NCBI RefSeq assembly: GCF_022829465.1
Contig: NZ_JAKSXZ010000030.1
Span: forward strand, 1 to 63,549
Length of the DNA stretch: 63,549 bases
Reading direction: 5' to 3'
DNA from: Methylobacterium sp. J-067
GTDB taxonomy: Bacteria; Pseudomonadota; Alphaproteobacteria; Rhizobiales; Beijerinckiaceae
Position 1 is the first letter of the stretch, and every line of letters begins with the position of its first letter. Both the position numbers and the translations under genes were made by a program. This document shows, one piece after another, positions 42,111-51,630 of this stretch. Under the pieces are notes generated by a model, which did no database searches, was not told the origin of the DNA, and worked only from the letters and a program-made list of their open reading frames with translations.

Positions 42111-42497
42111 ATGCCCGTGTTCAGCCACGTGATGGTCGGTACCAACGACATGGCCCGGTCGAAGGCCTTCTACGATGCCCTGTTCGCCGCCATGGGCGGC
42201 AAGCCGGGCCAGGAGGATCCGCTGGGCCGCGTGCTCTACTTCCATCGCGGGGCGCTGTTCATGATCAGCAAGCCCATCGACGGGGAGCCCGCCACCGTAA
42301 GCAACGGCGGGACCATCGGCTTCGGCGTCGCATCGCCGGAGGAGGCCGATGCGTGGCACCGGGCCGGGACCGAGAACGGCGGGACCGCCGCCGAGGACCC
42401 GCCGGGCGAGCGCAACGGCTCCGCCGGGCGGCTCTACCTCGCCTATCTCCGCGATCCCGACGGCAACAAGCTCTGCGCCCTCCACCGCCTCGGCTGA
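42111..42497 (+). CDS. VOC (glyoxalase-fold) family protein
   Basis: An AGGAGGAG ribosome site precedes the ATG. The 128-residue protein has the VOC fold: FSHVMVGTNDMARSKAFYDA at the N-terminus and LRDPDGNKLCALHRL at the C-terminus, with His and Glu/Asp residues at the usual metal positions. Members include glyoxalase-like enzymes, dioxygenases and resistance proteins; this one is of the single-domain unspecified type. It is convergent with the SleB-type gene. Confidence 0.85.
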   Translation: MPVFSHVMVGTNDMARSKAFYDALFAAMGGKPGQEDPLGRVLYFHRGALFMISKPIDGEPATVSNGGTIGFGVASPEEADAWHRAGTENGGTAAEDPPGERNGSAGRLYLAYLRDPDGNKLCALHRLG

Positions 42498-42525
42498 GCG
42501 GCGCGGGCAGGGCTGCGCGCCGGCC

Positions 42526-43098
42526 CTATTGGCCGGCGGGCGGCTCGGCGGCGGCGACCGAAGTCGGCGTCGCCGCGAAGGGGGTGGAGGTCTGCGTCCG
42601 GGGTGTCTTCTCGTAGAAGACGTTGCCCCCGGCCGCCGCCACGTAATGCATGTTCTTGTAGGAGAAGTGATAGCCGGCGGTGTGGAAGAACATCGCCTTC
42701 CCGACCTTGGGGTGCCGCTCGCCGGCCAGGACCGCATCGGCCACCTCGGCGATCTTGTCGAGGTCCTTCTCCTGCATCGGCTTCGTGAGCACGCCGCTGG
42801 CGAACTGGCCGGGCTGGCCCACCACCGCGCAGATGCCGCCCGGAAACATCGCGGCTTCCATTCGGTTCATCACGACCGTGCCCACGGCCAGCAGGCCCTC
42901 GGCGTCGTTGCGCTTCGATTCGAAATACATCGCCCGGCCGAGGCAATCGCGCTCCTCGTCGGAGACCTGAAGGGCGGTTCTCTGGATGGCGAGCCCGCCC
43001 GTGGCGGTGGGATTCACGGAGTTGCAGGCGCTCAACCCGGCGCTCAGGAGCAGGATTCCGATCCGCGCTGTCGAAGAGATCGCCTCGGCACGTTGCAT
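42526..43098 (-). CDS. SleB-type cell wall hydrolase, lipoprotein
   Basis: The ATG at 43098 gives 190 residues with a lipoprotein signal (LLLSAGLSACNS, lipidated Cys25). The mature domain matches the Hydrolase_2/SleB family: CLGRAMYFESKRNDAEGLLA with the catalytic Glu, VVMNRMEAAMFPGGICAVV and MFFHTAGYHFSYKN. It would cleave peptidoglycan from the outer or inner membrane surface. An upstream extension is open but lacks coding character. Confidence 0.85.
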   Translation of the reverse strand: MQRAEAISSTARIGILLLSAGLSACNSVNPTATGGLAIQRTALQVSDEERDCLGRAMYFESKRNDAEGLLAVGTVVMNRMEAAMFPGGICAVVGQPGQFASGVLTKPMQEKDLDKIAEVADAVLAGERHPKVGKAMFFHTAGYHFSYKNMHYVAAAGGNVFYEKTPRTQTSTPFAATPTSVAAAEPPAGQ

Positions 43099-43382
43099 GC
43101 GGCTTCGCTGTCCTCTGCCAGGGAGGCTCCGCTCCCGGGTTGCTCGATGGGGCCTCAACGTCTCGTCTACGGTCGAGCTTAACCGCCACTTCTGGGCGAT
43201 GATGTGGCGAAGGTTCGTTGCGTCCGCCCTCGCCGAACGAACCGAAATCCGCCATCCCGGTGGCTTGTCCCCGGTTTCCCCGCTTGCAAATCGCTCTCGC
43301 GAGCCGCAGAACATTCGCGCCTTCTGTCCGAGTAAGATCGTGACGAATAGCGAATGCGTTGGGGTGCGTTTGGGCGAAAGAC
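43099..43382. other. Divergent intergenic region before the glycosyltransferase
   Basis: This 284-base region has no supported gene. It becomes AT-richer near the glycosyltransferase start (43380-43500) and should hold promoters for both divergent genes. No named motif is seen. Confidence 0.35.
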
Positions 43383-46300
43383 ATGAGTTTGTTTAAAGTA
43401 ATACTTCTAAATCGGCGCGAAAAGATCAACATAGATCTTATAAAAGCCAGTAATCTTTTCGACGAAGCGTTTTACTTCCGCAATCATCGTATTAGAACGA
43501 TAGCCAATGGAGCTAAGCATTTCTATCTATCGGGATGGAAGCGCGGGTATGCCCCATCTCGATTTTTCGATACCGCCTTCTACCTCGAAAAATATCCCGA
43601 CGTTCGGAGGTCTGGCCATAACCCTCTCGTTCACTACTTGAGACACGGCGCGCGGGAACGAAGGGTCCCGAGCCCGTCCTTCGATGTCGATGCCTTCTGC
43701 GAGGCGCATTGGGACAGGATGGCATCCGATGCCAATCCCGCCGAGCTCTGCATCGCGTGGTACGGCAGCTACGAGTGGGCGGAGCGGGTGGGATCGCCCA
43801 CGGACGTCGGCCCCGGGGTCGTGGCTCAATTTCGCAAGCATTTCGACGAAGCGTTTTACCGTTCCATGAATCCCGATGCCGAAGGGTCGGGGATGAGGCC
43901 GTACGAACACTTCATCGCCCACGGCCAGCACGAGGATCGTGATCCGGCGCCCGGTTTCGACATCTACGAATACAAGCGCGAGATCATGAGGAGCCGGCCG
44001 CCCTACAGCAATCCCCTTGTCCATCAGGTCCGGATCGCCGACCGAATGGGCGCCCCGGGCTTTGGGGCGAACGGAATCGTGCTGGACCCCGCCTCCACCG
44101 TGCCGGAGGAGGACATGGCGGGCCTCACGCTCGCTGTCCACGCGCATTGCTACTATCCCGAACTGATCGGGGAGTTGCTGCCGCGCTTGCGCTCGCTGCC
44201 GCCGATGGCGGTGGCCGTCATCACGGTCGTCTCCGAAGCCGACCGGCTGTTCATCGAGAACGTCTGCCGGCGGGAGTGGCGGGACGGGCGGTATGAGGTC
44301 CGCGTAGTGCCGAACCGGGGGCGCGACCTCGGCCCGCTCCTCGTCGGGTGCCGGGACCTGTGGTTCGGTTACGACATCCTGCTCCACGTCCACACGAAGC
44401 GCAGTCCGCATGTCGCCTGGGGCGACGATTGGCGCCGCTACCTGTTCGACCAGACGATGGGGTCGCCCGCCCTGGTCGCCACGATCCTGCGGACCTTCTC
44501 GGACGCGCCCGATCTCGGATGCCTGTTCCCGCGAAACTTCCACATGATCCGCCGCTTCACGGCGGAGGAGGCCAATGCCGGCAGGATCGATGCGGCGTTG
44601 CGCCAGCTCGGCCACGACGGCTTCCCCTGGCGGGGCAGCGATTACCCGGCCGGCGCGATGGCGTGGTACCGGACGGCGCCGCTGCGGCCCCTCATCGAGG
44701 CCTATGGCACCTTCGAACGCTTCGAGGACGAGCGCGGCCAGCTCGATGCCACCTTCGCCCACGTCCTCGAACGCCTCCTGCCGATCGTGGTCCGCGCGTC
44801 GGGAGGCCGGGTCGTCAGCTACATCACGCCCCGCCGGGCGCAGCCGGCGCCCCTGGCCGGTCTGCCGGTGCGGGAGGATTCCGCTGCCACCGTGCCGGCG
44901 CGATGGCAGCGCGACACCCCGCGCATCGCCCGCCGCCCGCTCCAGCCCCTCGCCCCCCTCGCCCGGATCCACAACGCGCGGGCCCTCGACATCCACTGGA
45001 TCATCCCCTCCTTCGGCCGTGGCGCGGGCGGACACATGACGATCTTCCGCATGGTCGAGCGCCTGGAGGAGTTCGGGCACCATCAGACGATCTGGATCCA
45101 GAACGCCGTCACCTTCCGCGACCAGGCCGCCGCCAGGACGGCGATCCGGGACTGGTACAGGCCCATCGGCGAGAGGGTCCATGTCCGCTTCCTGCCGGAG
45201 GACGTGCGCGAACTGGCGGGCGATTGCCTGATCGTCACCGATTGCTGGACCGCCTTCCCCGCCGCCGAGGCGCCGAACTTCAAGGAGCGGTTCTATTTCG
45301 TGCAGGATTACGAGCCGAGCTTCCATCCGATGGGAGAGCTGCAGCTCCTGGCGGAATCGACCTACGATTTCGGCTTCCCCACCCTCTGCGCTGGACGGTG
45401 GCTGACCGACCTGATGAGCGCGCGCGGCCTCTGGGCCCGCAACTGGGACCTCTGCGCCGACCACGAGGTCTATTATCCGGGGCCGGCGCGGAGCCTGCCC
45501 CCGAAGGTCCCCCGCATCGCCTTCTACGCCAGGGGCTACACGCCGCGCCGGGCGGTCGGCCTCGGGCTCGCGGCGCTGGAGGACCTGCACCGGCGGGGCG
45601 TCGCCTTCCACGCCGACCTGTTCGGCGAGGCCGGCCTCGCCGTCCCGTACGACTTCCCCCACACGCAGCACGGCATCCTGAGCCCGGAGGCGCTGGGCGA
45701 CCTCTACCGGGACAGCGACATCGGGCTCGTCTTCTCGGCGACCAACTATTCGCTGATCCCGCTGGAGATGATGGCCTGCGACCTGCCGGTGGTGGAGATC
45801 GACGCGCCGAGCACCCGCGCGATCTTCCGCGACGGCGAGGTAAGCCTCGCCAAGCCCCTGCCCCACGCCATCGCCGACGCGGTCGAGGCACTGATGGCCG
45901 ATCCGCAGCGCCGGGAGCGGCAGCGGCGGAAGGGCCGCGACTTCGTGGCGACCACGTCCTGGGCGCGGAGCGCGCGGATGGTCGAGGCCGCCCTGTTCGA
46001 ACGGCTGGGGGAGCGCGGCTTCAGGTCCGTCGATCCGGAACGGTGCCTCGCGCCGAGCGTCCATCGCGGGCGGCGGGTGTCGGTGTTCATCCCGACCTTC
46101 AACGCGGGCCACGAGTTCGCGCGCGTCCTCGATGCCGTCCTCGGCCAGCGCTGCGTCTTCCCCTACGACCTGCTCGTCATCGACAGCGGTTCGACGGACG
46201 GCACCCCCGATCTCGTCCGCCGCCGCCGGGACCCCCGCCTGCGGCTGGAGACGATCCCGAACGCGGAGTTCCAGCATGGTCGGACGCGCAACCGCGGCAT

Positions 46301-46982
46301 CGAACTGACGGACGGGACCTTCGTCGCGGTTCTCACGCAGGATGCCCTGCCCCGGAACGATCTGTGGCTCGCCTACCTGATCTCGGGCTTCGACCGCGGG
46401 GCGCGGGTCGCCGGCGTGATCGGCCGACACGAGGCCTATCCCGAGCACGACGCCTTCACCCGCCGCGACCTGACCGAGATGTTCGACGCCCTCGCCCTGC
46501 TGCCGCCGGTCATCGACCGCGAGACCGGCCTGCCGAGCTTCTTCCATCCCGGCGGCAGCCTGTGGCGCCGGGTGCGGCAGTTCTATTCCGACAACAACTC
46601 CGCGATGGCGCGGGCCGCCTGGGCGGTCCTGCCCTATCCCGAAATTCCATGGGGCGAGGATCAGGTCTGGGCCGACGAGATGCTGCGGGCGGGCTTCCAG
46701 AAGGCCTACGTGAACGAGGCCGTCGTCTTCCACTCACATCCGATCGCATGGACCCGGCACGCCGCCACCGCGCGGACCGAGGGCGCGTTCTGGGGGCGGC
46801 ATTTCGGCATGGATCTCCATCCCGAGCCCAAGGCCGCCATCGCCGCGATGGATGCGCGCGACGAGGATTTCGCCTTCCGCCACGGCCTCGCCGCGCGGGA
46901 CCTCGCGGCGCGCAAGCGGTACAATCGCGCCACCGTCGAGGGGCGCGCGGCCGGCTACGCGGACTCCCTCGGCCTGCATTAG
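43383..46982 (+). CDS. Three-module glycosyltransferase (RgpF, GT4-like, GT2)
   Basis: The 1199-residue protein (start ATG 43383 after a GCGAAAG element) begins with two repeats of a FYLEKYPDVRRSGHNPLVHYLRHG-type motif, given here only in part (about residues 10-200), seen in several surface-polysaccharide glycosyltransferases. An RgpF-type domain follows (about 245-520; VHAHCYYPELIGELLPRL and LHVHTKRSPH), then a WsaF-like GT4 module (about 540-880; DIHWIIPSFGRGAGGHMT), and a C-terminal GT2 (about 905-1190; VSVFIPTFNAGHEF, DSGSTDGTPDL). It likely adds several rhamnose or related residues to an O-antigen or exopolysaccharide. The first 100 codons are AT-richer than the rest. No other O-antigen genes adjoin. 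Confidence 0.85.
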   Translation: MSLFKVILLNRREKINIDLIKASNLFDEAFYFRNHRIRTIANGAKHFYLSGWKRGYAPSRFFDTAFYLEKYPDVRRSGHNPLVHYLRHGARERRVPSPSFDVDAFCEAHWDRMASDANPAELCIAWYGSYEWAERVGSPTDVGPGVVAQFRKHFDEAFYRSMNPDAEGSGMRPYEHFIAHGQHEDRDPAPGFDIYEYKREIMRSRPPYSNPLVHQVRIADRMGAPGFGANGIVLDPASTVPEEDMAGLTLAVHAHCYYPELIGELLPRLRSLPPMAVAVITVVSEADRLFIENVCRREWRDGRYEVRVVPNRGRDLGPLLVGCRDLWFGYDILLHVHTKRSPHVAWGDDWRRYLFDQTMGSPALVATILRTFSDAPDLGCLFPRNFHMIRRFTAEEANAGRIDAALRQLGHDGFPWRGSDYPAGAMAWYRTAPLRPLIEAYGTFERFEDERGQLDATFAHVLERLLPIVVRASGGRVVSYITPRRAQPAPLAGLPVREDSAATVPARWQRDTPRIARRPLQPLAPLARIHNARALDIHWIIPSFGRGAGGHMTIFRMVERLEEFGHHQTIWIQNAVTFRDQAAARTAIRDWYRPIGERVHVRFLPEDVRELAGDCLIVTDCWTAFPAAEAPNFKERFYFVQDYEPSFHPMGELQLLAESTYDFGFPTLCAGRWLTDLMSARGLWARNWDLCADHEVYYPGPARSLPPKVPRIAFYARGYTPRRAVGLGLAALEDLHRRGVAFHADLFGEAGLAVPYDFPHTQHGILSPEALGDLYRDSDIGLVFSATNYSLIPLEMMACDLPVVEIDAPSTRAIFRDGEVSLAKPLPHAIADAVEALMADPQRRERQRRKGRDFVATTSWARSARMVEAALFERLGERGFRSVDPERCLAPSVHRGRRVSVFIPTFNAGHEFARVLDAVLGQRCVFPYDLLVIDSGSTDGTPDLVRRRRDPRLRLETIPNAEFQHGRTRNRGIELTDGTFVAVLTQDALPRNDLWLAYLISGFDRGARVAGVIGRHEAYPEHDAFTRRDLTEMFDALALLPPVIDRETGLPSFFHPGGSLWRRVRQFYSDNNSAMARAAWAVLPYPEIPWGEDQVWADEMLRAGFQKAYVNEAVVFHSHPIAWTRHAATARTEGAFWGRHFGMDLHPEPKAAIAAMDARDEDFAFRHGLAARDLAARKRYNRATVEGRAAGYADSLGLH

Positions 46983-47137
46983 GCCCCTCGGTTGGCCTTG
47001 CCCGGGGTGGCCTTGGAGCCCTGCTTCTCGCGCTGGCCCTCTTCCGCGATCCGTGTGTCGCCGGTGAGCTTGCCGATGGCCTCCTTCACCGAACCTTTGA
47101 GATGGTTCGCGGACGGCTTGTCCTTGTCTTCGGCCAT
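46979..47137 (-). CDS. CsbD-family stress-response protein
   Basis: The 52-residue protein begins MAEDKDKPSANHLKGSVKEA and matches CsbD-like small hydrophilic proteins (KGSVKEAIGKLTGDTRIAEEG), usually induced by general stress. Its stop overlaps the stop of the convergent glycosyltransferase by four bases, so the two transcripts are antisense at their ends. The ATG at 47137 gives the canonical family start. Confidence 0.8.
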   Translation of the reverse strand: MAEDKDKPSANHLKGSVKEAIGKLTGDTRIAEEGQREKQGSKATPGKANRGA

Positions 47138-47247
47138 GGGCGACGCGTCCTGTGCGAGGCAATCCTGTTCGAGAGGGAGATGTGCCGGCACACCGCGCCT
47201 TCAATGGTGAGTTTGTACCGGTGATGACGTCCCGAATGCGCAGCCGG

Positions 47248-48549
47248 TCAGGCGGTCGCGGGCGCGTCGAGGAGTGAGGTATCCTCGGAGAGGACCCGGT
47301 CGCGCAGGCTGCGGGGGCCGAGGGTCAGGGCGAAGATGTCGAACACCCCGGCATGGTCGTTCGCCATCAGGAACTGGAAATGCATCCGGAAGGGCCGCAG
47401 GCGGATGCGCTCGTAGGTCTGCCGGTTGATGATCTCGGCGAACTTGGCCGAGCGGATGATCGGGTTGGCCATCTCGCCCTCGGACAGGCCGAGGGGCAGG
47501 TCGCGGGCCGGGTTGAAGCCGGGGAAGTTCATCCAATCCTGCGGCGCCTGGAAATCGACCCAGGTCAGCCGCCGCGAGGTCACGAGCTGCGCCACCGCCG
47601 CCCGCGTGGCGCGGGCGTCGGGCTGCAGGGCCACGATCGGCAGGCAGGAGCCGAGGGTCAGGAGCGAGAGGACCGGGCCGCCGGCCTCCCCGAGGGTCGG
47701 GTCTTCGGCGAGGAGGCGGACGGCGAGTTCGACGGCGGTCAGGCCGCCGGTCGAGTGTCCGACGATCATCACCTCGTCGGCTTGGCTCTCGCGGATGCGG
47801 TCGCGCATGTGCGCGGCGAAGGCCTCCACCCGCGCGTCGTAATCCGGCCGTTTCCCGCACGCGTGCTGCCAGTGGAAGACGCAATCGTGCATCAATTGCC
47901 AGAGGAAGGCGCGGTCGAGGCGCGGGGCCAGAAACTTCAGGCCGACCAAGCTGGCGACGATCCCCACCAGCAGGGCGAACCAGCCCGGCAGGCCGAACCC
48001 ATGATGCAGCAGCCCATGCCCGGCGAAGCTCGCCACCAGGAGCGCCATCAGCAGCAGGAGCGACCCGACGAACGGGTACACCATTACGTTCGCGCATTTC
48101 CAGCTGGTGCGGTAGAGGCCGGCCAGCGTGCCGTTGACGGCGAAGTTCAGCGTCGCCCAGGCGTTGAGGCCGATCCCGACGACGCGCGGCTTGCCCATGT
48201 CCCGGCGGACGAGGTCGCTCCACAGGAGGAGTTCGTACTCCGTGCGGGTGCGGCCGCCCCCGGTCTCGACGTCCCAGCTCTGGCGGTTGCCGTCCTCGCT
48301 CGCCGTCGGGCAGCCGACCTTCGGCATCGGGACGCCGAACACTTTGGCGTAGCGGCGGATTTCCCGCAGGAACAGGGTGCGGTAGCGGCGCTCGGAATCG
48401 GGATCGTAGCCGGGCACGTAGAACAGCAGGCGCCGCGCGACGGGCCCAGTCGGCTCCCGGGAGGTCAAGGGCGGCGTGAACGCGATGGTTGTTGTCCGGA
48501 CGGGCTCGCAGACCCGTTCCGGCCCGGCGCTCATCGCGTCGGTTTGCAT
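47248..48549 (-). CDS. Membrane alpha/beta hydrolase-like protein
   Basis: The 433-residue protein has an N-terminal region with LLFYVPGYDPDSERRYR, two membrane helices in the middle (about 155-205), and a C-terminal part with the nucleophile-elbow motif VMIVGHSTGGLTAVELA (Ser in GHSTGG) typical of alpha/beta hydrolases. Catalytic Asp and His cannot be fixed. It may be a membrane-bound lipase or esterase. A second ATG six codons in is possible. Upstream (48550-48705) the DNA is AT-richer and likely holds its promoter. Confidence 0.7.
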   Translation of the reverse strand: MQTDAMSAGPERVCEPVRTTTIAFTPPLTSREPTGPVARRLLFYVPGYDPDSERRYRTLFLREIRRYAKVFGVPMPKVGCPTASEDGNRQSWDVETGGGRTRTEYELLLWSDLVRRDMGKPRVVGIGLNAWATLNFAVNGTLAGLYRTSWKCANVMVYPFVGSLLLLMALLVASFAGHGLLHHGFGLPGWFALLVGIVASLVGLKFLAPRLDRAFLWQLMHDCVFHWQHACGKRPDYDARVEAFAAHMRDRIRESQADEVMIVGHSTGGLTAVELAVRLLAEDPTLGEAGGPVLSLLTLGSCLPIVALQPDARATRAAVAQLVTSRRLTWVDFQAPQDWMNFPGFNPARDLPLGLSEGEMANPIIRSAKFAEIINRQTYERIRLRPFRMHFQFLMANDHAGVFDIFALTLGPRSLRDRVLSEDTSLLDAPATA

Positions 48550-48705
48550 AGTTTCAGCTCTGACTTCGTGCGTGACGGATTATAAACACGTCGTAAACCA
48601 CCGTCACAAGTCGGACATTATCGGCAATCGCTGCCTAGACCGTCAATGAACGATCGGTACCGGTCGCCTCAATACGCCCGGGTGCGGCAGGACAGATACA
48701 GTCCG

Positions 48706-49212
48706 TCACCAGCCCTGGCTACCGGGTCCACCCTTGAACGGGCCGACGATGCGGGGGGTGATCCAGCCGCCGTAGAAGCCGCCGGGTTGGGGCGTCACGA
48801 GGTCGTCGCCGACATGGCATGAATCCATCGGCGCCGCGTAGAAGGCGACGTGGTTGGCGATTGGCCCGAAATCCGGGGTCGGGGTCGGGTAGGCCCAGGC
48901 CGCCTGCGAGGCCCGGCGGGTCGGCCCGACCACGTCGAAATGGATCGCCCGGCCCTTCCATTCGCAGAAGCTGCCGCTGGCGATCCGGGCGAGGCTGCCG
49001 GAGGCGATGTCCTCCGCCGGGATGTAGTAGGTCGGCGGGTGGCTCGTCTCCAGCACCCGCCAGCCGCTCGTGGTGTCGGCGATAATCATGCCGTCGAAGA
49101 CGATGCGCAGGCGCTCCGGCACGGATTCCAGCCGGGGCGGGCGCGGGTAATCCCACACGCTTTCCTGGCCGGGGCCGACGGGAAGGGGGTTCGGATGCGG
49201 GGCCATGGGCAT
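48706..49212 (-). CDS. DUF427 domain protein
   Basis: A CAGGA element lies before ATG 49212, giving 168 residues. It matches DUF427: RLRIVFDGMIIADTTSGW near residue 35 and RAIHFDVVGPTRRASQAAWA further on, with the aromatic-rich C-terminus. DUF427 has a small beta-barrel fold of unknown role. It follows the MFS gene on the same strand by 69 bases. Confidence 0.85.
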   Translation of the reverse strand: MPMAPHPNPLPVGPGQESVWDYPRPPRLESVPERLRIVFDGMIIADTTSGWRVLETSHPPTYYIPAEDIASGSLARIASGSFCEWKGRAIHFDVVGPTRRASQAAWAYPTPTPDFGPIANHVAFYAAPMDSCHVGDDLVTPQPGGFYGGWITPRIVGPFKGGPGSQGW

Positions 49213-49281
49213 GCGGATCCTGAGGGGAGCGCCGCAGGACCATGTAGGGCGCCGCACCCGCAAGAGGATGCGGCGCGGGGG

Positions 49282-50604
49282 TCAGAGACCGCGATCGTTC
49301 CGGCGCAGGCTCGCCGGGGTGGCGAACAGGAGCAGCGCCGCCGCGACGAGGCAGAGAACGCCAATCCCGTAGAGGGCCGGGGTGGTGGAGCCGGTGAGGT
49401 CCTTCACCCAGCCGACCGCCACGGGGCTGACGATGCCGCCGAACTGGCCGAGCGTGTTGATGAGGGCGATGCCCCCCGCCGCGCCGACGCCGGTGACGAG
49501 CTTGGCCGGCAGGGTCCAGAAGGTTGGGATCGAGGCGACGATGCCGGAGCCGACCAGCGCCAGCGCGATCATCAGGGGCACGATCTGCTTGTCGAACAGG
49601 CCGGCGGCGAAGAAGCCGAGGGCCGCCGCGATGGCGAGGCCGGCGACGAATTTCGGCCGCTCGCCCGAGGCGTCGGACAGGCGCCCGACGACGACCATGC
49701 TGATCGCGCCGCAGATATAGGGGATGGCGGTGAGGAAGCCGACCGAGGCCGCCGACCCGCCCGTGGCGGTCTTGATGAGGTCCGGCCCCCAGAAGTTCAG
49801 GCCGTAGGAGCCGATCTGGAGCAGGAAGTAGACCAGCGCAATGAGCAGAAAGCCCGGCAGCTTGATCGCGCCCCAAAGGGAATGGTCGCCGATGTCCCGG
49901 TTGTGGTGGGCGATCTTCGAGGAGAGGAGATCCTTCTCCTCCTGCGTCAGCCAACGCGCGTCGGAGATCCGGTCGTCGAGGCGCAGGAACACCAGCACGC
50001 CGAGGAGGAGGCAGGGCAGGCCACCGGCCAGGAACAGCCATTGCCAGCCGGCAAGACCCGCCACGCCGTTGAGCCCGCCGAGGATCAGGCCCGCGATCGG
50101 CGCGCCGAAGATGCCGGAGAAGGCCGAGGCGACGAACATGAAGGACGTCACGCGGCCGCGGAACGAGGCCGGGAACCACAGGGTCAGGTAATAGAGGATG
50201 CCCGGCGCGAAGCCCGCCTCCATGGCGCCGATGAGGAAGCGCAGGGCGTAGAACTGCCACTCGGTGCTGATGAACACCATGAGCGCCGTGGCGATGCCCC
50301 AGGAGATCATGATGCGGGCGATCCAACGCCGCGCCCCGACCTTGTAGAGGAACAGGTTCGAGGGCACCTCGAAGATCACGTAGCCGATCACGAACATGCT
50401 CGCCCCGAGCCCGTAGGCGACGTTGCTGAAGCCGAGGTCGCTTTGGAGCTGGAACTTCGCGAAGCTGATGTTGATGCGGTCGAAGAACGCGAACATGTAG
50501 CAGATCATGATCAGCGGCATCAGCCGCCACGCAGCCTTGCGGACCACGCTGCTTTCCGTGACTTCGGCCACGCCCGCGAGCGGGCTGGTGGTGACGGCGC
50601 TCAT
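49282..50604 (-). CDS. MFS transporter, anion:cation symporter (ACS) type
   Basis: The 440-residue protein has twelve predicted membrane helices and an ACS/phthalate-tartrate-like signature (FFDRINISFAKFQLQSDLGF and a GAMEAGFAPGILYYLTLWFP loop). ACS members import organic anions such as tartrate, hydroxyacids, glucarate and phthalate. It lies downstream of HMG-CoA-lyase and CoA-transferase genes, which suggests uptake of a branched dicarboxylate or hydroxyacid degraded by them. Confidence 0.88.
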   Translation of the reverse strand: MSAVTTSPLAGVAEVTESSVVRKAAWRLMPLIMICYMFAFFDRINISFAKFQLQSDLGFSNVAYGLGASMFVIGYVIFEVPSNLFLYKVGARRWIARIMISWGIATALMVFISTEWQFYALRFLIGAMEAGFAPGILYYLTLWFPASFRGRVTSFMFVASAFSGIFGAPIAGLILGGLNGVAGLAGWQWLFLAGGLPCLLLGVLVFLRLDDRISDARWLTQEEKDLLSSKIAHHNRDIGDHSLWGAIKLPGFLLIALVYFLLQIGSYGLNFWGPDLIKTATGGSAASVGFLTAIPYICGAISMVVVGRLSDASGERPKFVAGLAIAAALGFFAAGLFDKQIVPLMIALALVGSGIVASIPTFWTLPAKLVTGVGAAGGIALINTLGQFGGIVSPVAVGWVKDLTGSTTPALYGIGVLCLVAAALLLFATPASLRRNDRGL

Positions 50605-50706
50605 CTTATTTCCTCCAAGACTTCGGGCGGCATGCGCCCGCGTGCCGCCCGGCGCCGCTTCTCTGGCGGCGTCCGGTCGGGACGGGGTTTGCGGGGGGCG
50701 AAGGCC

Positions 50707-51630
50707 TCAGGCGGCCTGCGGGATCGGGTGAAGGTCGCAAGGACGCCCCGCCTTGGCGACCTGCCCCGGCACGTCGTGCCCGACGAGGCGGGGGAGATCG
50801 CGGGAGAGGCCGATCAGCGCCTCAAGGTCGAGGCCCGTCGCGATGCCCATCTCCTCCGCCATGTTGGCGAGATCCTCGGTGCAGATGTTGCCCGTGGCCC
50901 CCGGCGCGAAGGGGCAGCCGCCGAGGCCGCCGAGCGCCGCATCGAAGCGACGGGCGCCGACCTTGTAGGCGGCCAGCACGTTGGCGAGGCCGAGGCCGCG
51001 GGTGTTGTGGAAGTGGAGCGTCAGCGTCGAGGCCGGCACCAGGGTCAGCGCCCGCGCGACCAGGGCCTCCACCTGACGGGGGTTGGCCATGCCGGTCGTG
51101 TCGGCGAGGGTGACGTTCTCGACGCCCAGCGCGAGGTAGCGCTCCACCTGCGCCATCACCTTGTCCGCCGGCTGGTCGCCCTCGAAGGGGCAGCCGAAGG
51201 CCGTGGCGACGGTGGCGTTGGTGGAGACGCCGGAGCCCTTCACCGCCTCCATGATCTTGCCGAAGCCCTCGATCGAGGCGGCGGGCGTCATGCCCATGTT
51301 GGCGCGGTTGTGGGTCTCACTCACGGAGGCGACGAGGTTGATCTCGTCCACCTTGGCGGCGAGCGCCCGCTCCGCGCCTTTGGGGTTCGGCACCAGCGCC
51401 ACGTAGACCGTGCCGGGCCGGCGGGTGATCCCGGCGAAGACCTCGGCGGCGTCACGGAGCGCAGGCACCGCCTTCGGCGAGACGAAGGACGAGACCTCGA
51501 TCCGCGAGAAGCCGGCGGCCGAGAGGGCGTCGATCAGGGCGATCTTGTCGGCGGTCTCCACGAAGACGGGTTCGATCTGGAACCCGTCGCGGGTGGCGAC
51601 CTCCTGGATCAGCATGGCATCCCCGCTCAT
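50707..51630 (-). CDS. Hydroxymethylglutaryl-CoA lyase family enzyme
   Basis: The 307-residue TIM-barrel enzyme has family motifs: ATRDGFQIEP (metal-binding Asp), LHFHNTRGLG and the catalytic-Cys loop GGCPFAPGATGNICTEDL. It cleaves a 3-hydroxy-3-methyl acyl-CoA to acetyl-CoA or pyruvate plus a partner; citramalyl-CoA and HMG-CoA are both possible. It overlaps the upstream CoA-transferase gene by four bases, so the two should act in sequence. Confidence 0.9.
   Translation of the reverse strand: MSGDAMLIQEVATRDGFQIEPVFVETADKIALIDALSAAGFSRIEVSSFVSPKAVPALRDAAEVFAGITRRPGTVYVALVPNPKGAERALAAKVDEINLVASVSETHNRANMGMTPAASIEGFGKIMEAVKGSGVSTNATVATAFGCPFEGDQPADKVMAQVERYLALGVENVTLADTTGMANPRQVEALVARALTLVPASTLTLHFHNTRGLGLANVLAAYKVGARRFDAALGGLGGCPFAPGATGNICTEDLANMAEEMGIATGLDLEALIGLSRDLPRLVGHDVPGQVAKAGRPCDLHPIPQAA

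Noticed and set aside
43527..46733. 1068-codon minus-strand frame opposite the glycosyltransferase
   Set aside because: It mirrors third-position GC bias of the real gene on the plus strand and has no motif, whereas the plus strand shows three recognised glycosyltransferase modules.
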